Of a DNA stretch of 64,000 nt, positions 25,171 to 34,377 are shown piece by piece; the first letter of the stretch is position 1; every line of letters begins with the position of its first letter. A program made the translations under genes and the position numbers. Origin of the DNA: Streptomyces sp. CG 926 (GTDB taxonomy: Bacteria > Actinomycetota > Actinomycetes > Streptomycetales > Streptomycetaceae); assembly GCF_003148825.1 (NCBI RefSeq), contig NZ_QGGZ01000002.1:496001-560000 (forward strand). The letters run 5' to 3'. The notes under the pieces were generated by a model that did not search any database, was not told where the DNA came from, and saw nothing but the letters and a program-made list of their open reading frames with translations.

Positions 25171-25557
25171 TCAGGACTCGGCCTGCGGCACGGACTCCAA
25201 CAGCTCCCGCACGTCCAGCGGCATGACGGCGATCTCGATGCTGCCGCCGCCGTCGTAGGAGCAGGCGACGATCCGCGAGCCGGGGTTGATGGAGATCCCC
25301 TCCTTCATGGAGGGCACCCGGATCCCGGTGGCCCGCGCGCCGGGCAACGCCACGGGCGCCCCGCGCCCCGGAACCCACCGGGCCGCGCCCTGGTCCCCGT
25401 ACACCCGTCCCGCCCGCCAGCGGCCCTCACCGGCCGGGATCCGGACCATGCACGGAATCCCGGGCACGGGCCCGGCGGCCGTCCGAGCACGATGCTTGCG
25501 CCGCAGCAGCCACCCGGCCCCGACGGCGGCGAGGACACCCACCACGATCTCGATCAC
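25171..25557 (-). CDS. DUF2550 family membrane-anchored protein
   Basis: The 128-residue product begins at a GTG with one hydrophobic helix (IEIVVGVLAAVGAGWLL) and a basic stop-transfer RRKHR. The remaining ~100 residues (IPAGEGRWRAGRVYGDQGAARWV...GISINPGSRIVACSYDGGGSIEIAVMP) match the layout of DUF2550 proteins, which are usually encoded near ATP synthase genes; here the context is different. The function is unknown. It is convergent with the F420 gene with 4 bases between the stops. Confidence 0.65.
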   Translation of the reverse strand: MIEIVVGVLAAVGAGWLLRRKHRARTAAGPVPGIPCMVRIPAGEGRWRAGRVYGDQGAARWVPGRGAPVALPGARATGIRVPSMKEGISINPGSRIVACSYDGGGSIEIAVMPLDVRELLESVPQAES

Positions 25558-25600
25558 GGCACCATTGTCCGGGGTGCGGGTGCGTTTCCGAGTACGGCCC

Positions 25601-25680
25601 GGTGGTCGCGCCTCAAACGCCGGCGGGGCTGGGGTTGGCTGCGGCCTCGGTGGTCGCGCCTCAATCGCCGGCGGGGCTTG
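25601..25680. repeat. Two direct copies of the dispersed CGCCGGCG repeat
   Basis: Two direct copies of a ~23-bp unit (25608-25630 and 25656-25678) contain GCCTCAAACGCCGGCGGGG or a one-base variant. The reverse complement of the same unit occurs at 25974, 39977, 40028 and 45361. Confidence 0.8.
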
Positions 25681-26002
25681 GGTTTGGCTTCGGGTGGGGC
25701 GGGGCCCCTCCGGGGGCTCTCCTCGGCTCGCGCGGCGCGGCCATGGTTGTGCTGTGCGGCCTCGGTTGCGCGCTCGTCCTGCGGGGAGCCCCCGGAGTGT
25801 CCCCGCCCCACGGCCGCGGTCAGGCAGGTGGGGGTGTGGGGACGGTGGGGGGTGTCCCCGCAGGACGAGCGCGCACCACCGGGTACAGCCGAGACCCGGG
25901 GTACCGCGCGAGCCGAGGAGACACCCGCCGCCGGCCCCGCACCCCCACCCCACCGGCCCGGCGGCCCAACCCCAGCCCCGCCGGCGATTGAGGCGCGACC
26001 AC
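25650..26002. repeat. Large imperfect inverted repeat (~140 bp arms)
   Basis: The arms at about 25650-25795 and 25865-26002 share long reverse-complementary blocks: GTGGTCGCGCCTCAATCGCC at the outer ends, CTCCTCGGCTCGCGCGG in the middle and GCGCTCGTCCTGCGGGG at the inner ends. The ~500-bp gap between the DUF2550 and lipoprotein genes holds no convincing gene. The element could fold into one giant hairpin. There are no transposase genes or clear target duplications. Confidence 0.75.
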
Positions 26003-26062
26003 CGGGTGGCACCCGGACGACGAACCCGCACCGCCCGGCCAGGGCAAGGGCAAGGGCAGAAA

Positions 26063-26698
26063 CTAACCGCCCAGCTGCGACGCGCTCGGGACCTTGTCCG
26101 TCACCGTCGCGCCCGCGCTCTGCCCGGCTTCCTTCACGCTGTTGATGACGCTGTCGAACGCGTCGATGTCACCGTCACCCGCCTGCCCCTTGCGCAGCTT
26201 GCTGCCGAGGCCCTTGAGCGACTCGATGCCCGCCGCCAGCGGGGCCACCGCCTTCGCCAGCAGCGGGTCGCCCTTGGCGTTCTCGGTCGCCGCCTTGAGC
26301 CGGTTGTACGCGAACGCGCCCGCCAGGCCCGCCTTGATCAGCGCGAAGGTACGGCCCTTGGCGCCCTTCTTGAACTTGCCCGCTCGATACGGCTTGACGA
26401 TCCACTGGTACGTCGCGCCGGCCGCGAGGCTCGCGTTGGCGACGAACCGCGTCTTGGCGAACTTCTGCTTCTCCGCGGAGGTGCTGGGTGACGGCGTCGC
26501 GGCGGCCAGTTCGTCGGCCTCGGCGGCGACGGGCTCCGCCGCCGCGAGGGCGGCCAGCTCACCCATCGACGCGGCGGACAGCTCCTCGCGCGGGCCGCTG
26601 CCACCACTGCCGCATGCGGTGGCGCCGACCATCAGCGCGGTGGACAGCACCACGGCGGTGACGGCGCGGCGGAATCGGACGGTCGTGGGTACGGACAC
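26063..26698 (-). CDS. Putative lipoprotein, helical, function unknown
   Basis: The GTG at 26698 follows GGAGG with good spacing. The 211-residue precursor has a basic N-terminus, a hydrophobic signal and a Cys in VGATACGSGG (~27) that fits a lipobox. The mature part is Ala-rich and helical, with a short hydrophobic segment near SLAAGATYQWIVKPY. No named domain is recognised. It is divergent from the small membrane protein at 26811. Confidence 0.65.
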   Translation of the reverse strand: MSVPTTVRFRRAVTAVVLSTALMVGATACGSGGSGPREELSAASMGELAALAAAEPVAAEADELAAATPSPSTSAEKQKFAKTRFVANASLAAGATYQWIVKPYRAGKFKKGAKGRTFALIKAGLAGAFAYNRLKAATENAKGDPLLAKAVAPLAAGIESLKGLGSKLRKGQAGDGDIDAFDSVINSVKEAGQSAGATVTDKVPSASQLGG

Positions 26699-26810
26699 GG
26701 TTTCCTCCGGAGACTGAGGCGTCCTTCGCAGCCTCGCCCCGGTCCCCGCGCCCCGCCACCGGGGGAACCCGTTCGGGTTTACGACACGCCAAGGCGGCAA
26801 CACGGGCCGT

Positions 26811-27113
26811 ATGAGCACTCACACACGAGTACGCACCCGAGGAAGCAGTCAGGCAGGCCGTGCCGTCGCGCTGGTGGCGGACGTGCTCGCCTTCATCATC
26901 GGTCTCTGGATCCTGCTCTACCTGCTGGAGGCCAACCAGGGCAACGCCCTGGTCGACTTCGTCCACGACATCGCCTCCTGGCTCGCGGCCTGGTCCTACG
27001 ACCTGTTCACCTTCAGCCGCGAATGGGTCCAGGTCGTCATCGGCTACGGCATCGCCGCCGTGGCCTATCTCCTGGTCGGCCACGCCGTCGCCGGCTGGCT
27101 CTACCGCCGCTGA
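26811..27113 (+). CDS. Small two-TM membrane protein
   Basis: The 100-residue product has two transmembrane helices (about 20-42 and 74-96) separated by an amphipathic stretch with DFVHDIASWLAAWSYDLF. I recognise no family with confidence. It is the only gene here on the plus strand and ends 16 bases before the convergent toroid protein. Confidence 0.6.
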   Translation: MSTHTRVRTRGSSQAGRAVALVADVLAFIIGLWILLYLLEANQGNALVDFVHDIASWLAAWSYDLFTFSREWVQVVIGYGIAAVAYLLVGHAVAGWLYRR

Positions 27114-27129
27114 CCGGTCGATCGACCGG

Positions 27130-28212
27130 TCAGCCGCAGCAGTCCGGTTCCAGCCCGGCCGGGAGCGTGGTCCCGCCGAACACCTCGGTGGTGGCCTCGT
27201 CCCCGCCGAGCGCCGCGACGGCGAGCAGCAGGGACCCGGCCGTCCAGGTGGTCTGCTCCACCGGCCAGACGGCCTCGTCCTGGAACACGTACCCCGTCCA
27301 GTACATGCCGTTGTCCGCGCGCAGGTGGGTGATCGACCGCAGGATCTCCAGCGCCCGGTCCGACTCCCCCGTCGCCCACAGCGCGAGCGCCAGCTCGCAG
27401 GACTCTCCGCCCGTCACCCACGGGTTGGGCAGTACGCAGCGCACGCCCAGGTCCGGGACCACGAACTCGTCCCAGCGCTCGTCGATGCGCGCCCTGGCCT
27501 CGGAGCCGGTCAGGGCCCCGCCGAGGACCGGGTAGTACCAGTCCATCGAGTAGTGGTTCTTGTCGAGGAACCGCTCCGGGTGGCGCCGGATGGCGTGCCG
27601 CAGCGCGCCCGCCGCCAGCTCCCAGTCGGGCTGCGGCTCCTCACGGTGCTCGGCGATGGCCAGCGCGCAGCGCAGCGCCTGGTGGATGGAGGAGGAGCCG
27701 GTGAGGAGGGCGTCGGTGACGGCCGTGCCGTCCGCCTCCCGCTTCCAGCCGATCTCGCCGCCGGGCTGCTGGAGCGTCAGGACGCACTCCACGGCCGCGT
27801 ACACGGCCGGCCACATGCGGTCGAGGAAGGTGTCGTCGCCGGTGGACAGGTAGTGGTGCCACACGCCGACGGCTATGTAGGCGGTGAAGTTGCTCTCGCG
27901 GCTCGCGTCCTGCGGCTCGGCGGTGTCCACCCCGTCGGGCCGGTCGGCGTAGGCCGCGTACCAGGAACCGTCCTGGTTCTGGTGCCGGGCCAGCCACGTG
28001 TACGCCCGCTCCGCGGCCTCGTGCTCACCGGCCGCGTCGAGTGCCATCGCGGCCTCGGTGTGGTCCCACGGGTCGAGGTGGTGCCCGCGGAACCACGGTA
28101 TGGCGCCGTCGGCGCGCTGCGCGGCGAGGATCCCCGCCACCGTGAGGGCGGCCTCCTCGGCCGTCAGTACGCCGTCCAGGACCAGGTGTTCGGTGCGCCC
28201 CGGCGAGCTCAC
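27130..28212 (-). CDS. Prenyltransferase/squalene-cyclase-like alpha/alpha-toroid protein
   Basis: The 360-residue protein is built of repeated helices with motifs such as AAQRADGAIPWFRGHHLDPWDHTEAAMAL, HQNQDGSWYAAY and DNGMYWTGYVFQDE, the QDGSW-type repeats of terpene cyclase/toroid folds. It has no DXDD cyclase motif, so it is more likely a glycan- or lipid-handling toroid than a cyclase. The GTG overlaps the stop of the methyltransferase as GTGA. It forms a trio with GT4 and methyltransferase genes, suggesting a role in a surface glycan or glycolipid. Confidence 0.75.
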   Translation of the reverse strand: MSSPGRTEHLVLDGVLTAEEAALTVAGILAAQRADGAIPWFRGHHLDPWDHTEAAMALDAAGEHEAAERAYTWLARHQNQDGSWYAAYADRPDGVDTAEPQDASRESNFTAYIAVGVWHHYLSTGDDTFLDRMWPAVYAAVECVLTLQQPGGEIGWKREADGTAVTDALLTGSSSIHQALRCALAIAEHREEPQPDWELAAGALRHAIRRHPERFLDKNHYSMDWYYPVLGGALTGSEARARIDERWDEFVVPDLGVRCVLPNPWVTGGESCELALALWATGESDRALEILRSITHLRADNGMYWTGYVFQDEAVWPVEQTTWTAGSLLLAVAALGGDEATTEVFGGTTLPAGLEPDCCG

Positions 28213-28943
28213 TGGGTCGCGCCGACGGGGAGGTGGGGCTTGGTCGCGTAGGCGACGAAGCTCTTGCCGATGATCGGGTTCAGGGCCTGCTCCGCGAGCC
28301 GCGTCGCCATCGGCTTCTTCATGATGTCCCAGACCAGGAGCTTGTGGTACGCCTTGACGGGCAGCGCCTTGTCGTTGTCGACGCCGAAGGCGCACTTGAG
28401 CCACCAGTACGGGGAGTGCAGCCCGTGCGCGTGGTGCGTGCCGTACGGCTTGAGGCCCGCGGCCTTCATCTTGCCGAGCAGCTCGTCCGCCTTGTAGATG
28501 CGGATGTGGCCGCCCTCGACCTCGTGGTAGGCGTCGGAGAGCGCCCAGCAGATCTTCTCGGGGCCGTAGCGCGGCACGGTGATGGCGATGCGCCCGCCGG
28601 GCTTGAGCACGCGCACCATCTCGGCGAGCACGCCCTTGTCGTCGTGGATGTGCTCCATCACCTCGGAGATGATGACGACGTCGAAGGAGTCGTCGGGGAA
28701 GGGCAGCGCGAGCGCGTCGCCCTCCATGGCGGTGGCGGTGGCCCCGGCGGGGGCCTCACCGGCCTCCTTCATCGCTGCGAACCACTTGGCGACCTCGCGG
28801 ATCTCCTCGCCGTTGCGGTCGACGGCGACCACCTGGGCGCCTCTCCGGTAGCACTCGAAGGCGTGCCGGCCTGCGCCGCAGCCCAGGTCGAGTACGCGGT
28901 CGCCTGCGGCGAGCGGGAACCGGGAGAAATCGACGGTCAGCAC
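28209..28943 (-). CDS. SAM-dependent methyltransferase
   Basis: The 244-residue product has motif I VLDLGCGAGRHAFE (residues ~17-30), the acidic VAVDRN and motif FDVVIISEVMEHI, followed by LKPGGRIAITVPRYGPE, the UbiE/Methyltransf_11 pattern. The C-terminal ~90 residues (HAHGLHSPYWWLKC) are conserved-looking and may hold the substrate. It is coupled to the toroid gene by a four-base overlap and lies 64 bases after the glycosyltransferase. Confidence 0.85.
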   Translation of the reverse strand: MLTVDFSRFPLAAGDRVLDLGCGAGRHAFECYRRGAQVVAVDRNGEEIREVAKWFAAMKEAGEAPAGATATAMEGDALALPFPDDSFDVVIISEVMEHIHDDKGVLAEMVRVLKPGGRIAITVPRYGPEKICWALSDAYHEVEGGHIRIYKADELLGKMKAAGLKPYGTHHAHGLHSPYWWLKCAFGVDNDKALPVKAYHKLLVWDIMKKPMATRLAEQALNPIIGKSFVAYATKPHLPVGATQ

Positions 28944-29007
28944 GGGGTCCTGCCTTCGCGGTCGCGGGGGTGTTCGGGGGATGGTGAGGAAGCGGGGGTG
29001 GCGGAGG

Positions 29008-30327
29008 TCAGCGCGCCCGGCGGGTACGGCCGGCGGCGGCCTGCTCGATGGCGGCGCGGTAGTGCGCGACGGTGCCCTTGGCGGCCGCGGCCCAGGTGAA
29101 CCGGGTCAGGACCCGTTCGCGTCCGGCGGCTCCGAGGCGGGCCCGCAGCAGGGGGTCGCCCAGCGTCCGGCCCAGCGCGGCGGCCAGCGCGCCCGCGTCG
29201 CCCGGGGGCACCGCGAGGCAGGTCTCGCCGTCGGGTCCGGCGACCTCGGGGATCGCGCCGCCGGTGGTGGCGACGAGCGGGGTGCCGGTGGCCATGGCTT
29301 CGGCCGCCGGGAGCGAGAAGCCTTCGTAGAGGGAGGGCACGCAGGCGATCTGGGCGCTGCGGTAGAGGTCGACGAGTTCGGCGTCGGTGATGCCCTTGAC
29401 GAAGCGGACGGCGTCCTGGAGGCCGTACGTCTCGATGGCGCGGGCGACGGGACCCTGCTCGGCGCGCTTGCCGACGACCACGAGGTGGGCCTCGGGCTGC
29501 TCGGTACGCAGCTTCGCGAGCGCCTCGACGAGGTACACGAGCCCCTTGAGCGGTACGTCGGCGCTGGAGGTGGTGACGATGCGGCCCGGCACCTCGGCCA
29601 CGGACGGGTCCGGCGACCAGAGGTCGATGTCGGCGCCGATGTGCACGACGTGGATGCGCTCGTCCCGGACGCCCAGGTGCTGGGCGATCTCCTGCTGGGA
29701 GGACCCGGAGACGGTGAGTACGGACGGCAGCCGGCGGGCCACTCGGCCCTGCATGCGGGTGAAGCCGTACCAGCGGCGTACGGAGGCCCGCTTCAGCCGG
29801 CCCCGCGCGGCGTCGAGGTCGAGTTTGCGGTCGACGGTGATGGGGTGGTGGATCGTGGTGACCAGCGGGGCGCCGAGGTCGGCGAGGAGGCCGTAGCCGA
29901 GGGTCTGGTTGTCGTGGATGACGTCGAATTCACCCGCACGTGCGGCCAGATGGCGGCGGGCGCGCAGCGAGAAGGTCAGCGGCTCGGGGAAGCCGCCGGT
30001 CCACATGGTGGCGACCTCGACGGCGTCGATCCAGTCCCGGTACTCGTCACGCTTGGGTGTGCGGAAGGGGTCCGGGCTGCGGTACAGGTCCAGGCTCGGG
30101 AGTTCGGTGAGCGAGGCGCCCGTGTCGAGGACCGGGTAGGGCTGCGCGCCGATGACTTCGACGGAGTGCCCCAGCTGTACGAGTTCGCGCGAGAGGTGGC
30201 GGACGTAGACGCCTTGGCCGCCGCAGAACGGGTTCCCCTTATAGGTGAGGAGTGCGATGCGCAGCGGGCGGTCGCCGTCGGCGGCGGGGCCCGCGAAAGG
30301 GCTCGTCACCATGGCCTCTGCGGTCAC
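29008..30327 (-). CDS. Family 4 glycosyltransferase
   Basis: The 439-residue protein is a GT-B enzyme. The N-terminal acceptor domain has YKGNPFCGGQGVYVRHLSRELV, and the C-terminal nucleotide-sugar domain has VPSLYEGFSLPAAEAMATGTPLVATTGGAIPEVAG (~310-345) with the EX7E-type acidic pair. I choose the GTG at 30327 because AAGGGGG lies six bases upstream; an ATG at 30312 is possible. It heads the GT4-methyltransferase-toroid operon. Confidence 0.85.
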   Translation of the reverse strand: MTAEAMVTSPFAGPAADGDRPLRIALLTYKGNPFCGGQGVYVRHLSRELVQLGHSVEVIGAQPYPVLDTGASLTELPSLDLYRSPDPFRTPKRDEYRDWIDAVEVATMWTGGFPEPLTFSLRARRHLAARAGEFDVIHDNQTLGYGLLADLGAPLVTTIHHPITVDRKLDLDAARGRLKRASVRRWYGFTRMQGRVARRLPSVLTVSGSSQQEIAQHLGVRDERIHVVHIGADIDLWSPDPSVAEVPGRIVTTSSADVPLKGLVYLVEALAKLRTEQPEAHLVVVGKRAEQGPVARAIETYGLQDAVRFVKGITDAELVDLYRSAQIACVPSLYEGFSLPAAEAMATGTPLVATTGGAIPEVAGPDGETCLAVPPGDAGALAAALGRTLGDPLLRARLGAAGRERVLTRFTWAAAAKGTVAHYRAAIEQAAAGRTRRAR

Positions 30328-30381
30328 TCTCGGCCCCCTTCTCACTGCAACTTTCGCCGGAGCGTAACCGCTCGGATAATG

Positions 30382-30395
30382 TAGAACAAGTTTCA
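30382..30395. promoter_or_regulatory. KstR-type operator upstream of the tetR gene
   Basis: TAGAACAAGTTTCA fits TNNAACNNGTTNNA at all fixed positions. It lies between the glycosyltransferase and the KstR-like gene, as expected for autoregulation. Confidence 0.8.
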
Positions 30396-30545
30396 GACTT
30401 GATCCGTCGAAGACCATTGAATCTACCGGCCGGAAACCACACCGTAAGAGGCGGAGCAGGTGATTCGCGCCACGGCTCCTGCGCCTACGATGCTGGCCGC
30501 GGACCAGCCCGGATTCAGCCCGCGCAACGACACGGAACGGGACAC

Positions 30546-31169
30546 ATGACAGCGGAAGTGAAGGCCGTCACCACACCGGCGTCGCCTCCCCTGACGGAAC
30601 GCCAGGAGGCACGCCGCCGCCGGATCCTGCATGCCAGCGCCCAGTTGGCCAGCCGGGGCGGTTTCGACGCCGTCCAGATGCGCGAGGTCGCGGAGGCGGC
30701 GGGGGTGGCCCTGGGCACGCTCTACCGCTACTTCCCCTCGAAGGTGCACCTGCTGGTCGCCACGATGCAGGACCAGCTCCAGCACATGCACACCACGCTG
30801 CGCAAGCGCCCACCGGCCGGGGACGACCCGGCGGCGCGGGTCGCGGAGACCCTGATGCGGGCCTTCCGCGCGCTGCAGCGGGAGCCGCAGCTGGCCGACG
30901 CGATGGTGCGGGCACTGACGTTCGCGGACCGGAGCGTGAGCCCCGAGGTCGACACGGTGTCCCGGCTGACCACGGCGATCATCCTGGACGCGATGGGGCT
31001 GGAGCAGGCGCCGACGGCGGAGCAGCTGTCGGCGGTCCGGGTCATCGAGCACACCTGGCACTCGGCGCTGATCACGTGGCTTTCCGGCCGCGCCTCGATC
31101 GCCCAGGTCAAGATCGACATCGAAACGGTGTGCCGCCTGATCGACCTGACGGCTCCGGAAAAGGCCTGA
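30546..31169 (+). CDS. kstR: TetR-family repressor, KstR-like
   Basis: The 207-residue protein has a TetR DNA-binding domain at residues ~23-70. Its recognition region GGFDAVQMREVAEAAGVALGTLYRYFPSKVHLLVA is almost identical in pattern to mycobacterial KstR, the repressor of cholesterol catabolism that is released by 3-oxo-cholestenoyl-CoA. The ligand domain shares ADAMVRALTFAD and the ITWLSGRAS segment. The operator at 30382 and matching sites at five or more promoters in the window support the call. The real effector in this organism is unknown. Confidence 0.8.
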   Translation: MTAEVKAVTTPASPPLTERQEARRRRILHASAQLASRGGFDAVQMREVAEAAGVALGTLYRYFPSKVHLLVATMQDQLQHMHTTLRKRPPAGDDPAARVAETLMRAFRALQREPQLADAMVRALTFADRSVSPEVDTVSRLTTAIILDAMGLEQAPTAEQLSAVRVIEHTWHSALITWLSGRASIAQVKIDIETVCRLIDLTAPEKA

Positions 31170-31250
31170 AGCCGCCGCTCGCGGAGGGGGCCGGGCAGGT
31201 GGGGCCCGATCTCCGGCTCCGTCACCTCGCCCCGCCCCCACCCCCACCCG

Positions 31251-32306
31251 TCATCGACGGGTGAGCAGGGCTCCCCATACGGCCCGCGCGCGGTGCAGTC
31301 GGTAGGAGAGCTTCCCCCACGGGCGGTACCTCCACGGCATGGCGTCCGTATAGCCGTCGACGTGGCGGAACTGTTCCAGCGCCGCGCGGTAACGGTGCTG
31401 GCGGACGAGGAAGTAGGCGAGCAGGTGCCGTGCCACGGGCAGCCCCGGATGGCCTTCCGCGGTGGCGGCGACGTCCTCCAGCGCCGCGTCCACCAGCGCG
31501 ATCGCGTCCGGCATCCCGTAGCGCCCCGCGCTGTCGCCCTCCTCCTCGTGCTCGAACCACACGATGAGCGGCAGCAGGGTCATCAGGCGCCCGCGCGGCG
31601 CCTCGTGGACCGCCCGCGCCGCGAACTCCTCGGCCTCCAGCCGGGAGCCGCGCCACTTGCGGCTGTAGTACTGCACCGCGGAGCAGTGGGCGACGAAGTG
31701 GTGCGGCGCCCTCGCGTCCAGCTCGATCCACACCTCACGCATCTCGTCCTTGGAGTACCCGAGGCCCAGCGCCGTCCAGATCGTGTCGACCAGCGGCGTG
31801 GGATCCTCCGGACAGACCCGTGCCGCGTGCGCCAACGCCTCGCGCGCCGCGTGGAGCTCGCGGTGGAAGGCGTCGAACTGCTCCTGCGACGTCGCGACCG
31901 CGCGCTGCGCTCCGCGCAGCTTCCACGCCTGCTGGACCCGCGCACTCGCGGCGACCATGACCGCGTCGGGGTCGTCCGGGGCGGCCGCCTGCCACGCCGT
32001 CAGCCAGGCGTCACCGTCGTGGACGGCCGAGTAGGCCAGGGCCCTCGTGCAGGCCGTTCGGCGCTCCCAGTCGGTACCGGCCTCCGCGAGGAGATCGGCC
32101 GCCGGCTGCCACGCTCCGGAGCCGATGGCCTCGATCGCGGCCTGCAGTCGGGGATCGGGGCCGGCCATGCGCCCGTTCAGGCGCCGCAGCGGTATCAGGG
32201 TGGTGAGGAGGAAGCAGACCACCACGAACGCCACCGCACCGAGGAAGATGGGGACGGACACGGATGGATCGACCACCGGCGAAACGAACTCCGGGTACAC
32301 GGCCAC
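31251..32306 (-). CDS. Hypothetical membrane-anchored protein with TPR-like helices
   Basis: The 351-residue product starts at a GTG, has one N-terminal transmembrane helix (about 18-40) and then ~310 residues of helical repeats (AIEAIGSGAWQPAADLLAEAG, DTIWTALGLGYSKDEMREVWIEL, LLAYFLVRQHRYRAALEQFRHV) that look TPR-like. No catalytic motif is seen. It is convergent with the KstR-like gene and separate from the ferredoxin gene. Confidence 0.6.
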   Translation of the reverse strand: MAVYPEFVSPVVDPSVSVPIFLGAVAFVVVCFLLTTLIPLRRLNGRMAGPDPRLQAAIEAIGSGAWQPAADLLAEAGTDWERRTACTRALAYSAVHDGDAWLTAWQAAAPDDPDAVMVAASARVQQAWKLRGAQRAVATSQEQFDAFHRELHAAREALAHAARVCPEDPTPLVDTIWTALGLGYSKDEMREVWIELDARAPHHFVAHCSAVQYYSRKWRGSRLEAEEFAARAVHEAPRGRLMTLLPLIVWFEHEEEGDSAGRYGMPDAIALVDAALEDVAATAEGHPGLPVARHLLAYFLVRQHRYRAALEQFRHVDGYTDAMPWRYRPWGKLSYRLHRARAVWGALLTRR

Positions 32307-32483
32307 TGAGGTTCCTGTCGTTGAACTCGTCCGCTCGTTCGCCCGTCCGTTCGAGACGTGAGCGCAGCGGAGTATGCACCACCGACCGTGAAACCTCCAA
32401 GGGCCGCCGGGGCCCCCGCCCGAGAGGCCCCCGGGAGCCCCGTCCGAGGGGCCCCGGGAGCCGTCTCGCCCGAGAGTCAGGCC

Positions 32484-32716
32484 CTACTCCTCCGGCGGGA
32501 AGACCGGTTCGCCCGTCGCCGCGAGGGTGATGAGAATGGCCTCCACCGGGCAGCCCTCCGCCGCTGTGAGGGTGGGTTCGTTCGCGTCCGACTCGGGTGT
32601 GCGGGGGTGGGACTGGCGTGCCGAGTCCAGGACGAAGCCGTCCGGGGCGTGGTTCACGCACATGCCGGAGCCGATGCAGACCCCTCTGTCCACCTCGACC
32701 TGCCAGCGGTCACCCA

Positions 32717-32717
<1 letters not shown>
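32484..32717 (-). CDS. Single-cluster ferredoxin, P450-type (FdxD-like)
   Basis: The 77-residue protein has CIGSGMC (Cys 14 and 20) and a later ECP-like GCPVEAI, three cysteines that fit a [3Fe-4S] ferredoxin of the kind that feeds P450s. Its ATG overlaps the aldehyde dehydrogenase stop as TGATG, so the two are co-expressed. It is the only ferredoxin in the window and a plausible electron donor for the CYP125-like P450 at 44 kb. Confidence 0.85.
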
Positions 32718-34180
<1,463 letters not shown>

Positions 34181-34209
34181 GGCTGAGGCCTCCTGCGGCT
34201 TGGCGTTGC

Positions 34210-34228
34210 AGAACTGATACCAGTTCTA
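34210..34228. promoter_or_regulatory. Candidate KstR-like site upstream of the aldehyde dehydrogenase
   Basis: AGAACTG-ATAC-CAGTTCT is a perfect 7-4-7 inverted repeat. The 14-mer at 34215-34228 fits TNNAACNNGTTNNA with one change (TAC for AAC). It lies 30 bases upstream of the ALDH start. Confidence 0.55.
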
Positions 34229-34329
34229 GTTAGAGGAGTCCACGGCCAGGACGGAACCTCCGTCGCCGCCCTGGAGAAGATCGAACGACTAGTCAGCGGG
34301 CCCGGAAAGTGGTCGACTTGGGCGACTAC

Positions 34330-34343
34330 TGGAACACGTTCTC
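34330..34343. promoter_or_regulatory. KstR-like operator upstream of the MBL-fold gene
   Basis: TGGAACACGTTCTC matches the KstR consensus except for the last base. The AACNNGTT core is intact. It lies 34 bases before the MBL start codon. Confidence 0.65.
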
Positions 34344-34377
34344 ATCCGAGGGCGGCAACAGGGGAGGGCGAGGGCGC

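Noticed and set aside
25650..26002. Insertion sequence or MITE
   Set aside because: No transposase, no clear terminal target duplication, and the arms are diverged; described only as an inverted repeat.
27130..28212. Squalene-hopene or other terpene cyclase
   Set aside because: The toroid repeats are present but the DXDD catalytic motif is not, and the length is about half that of a cyclase.
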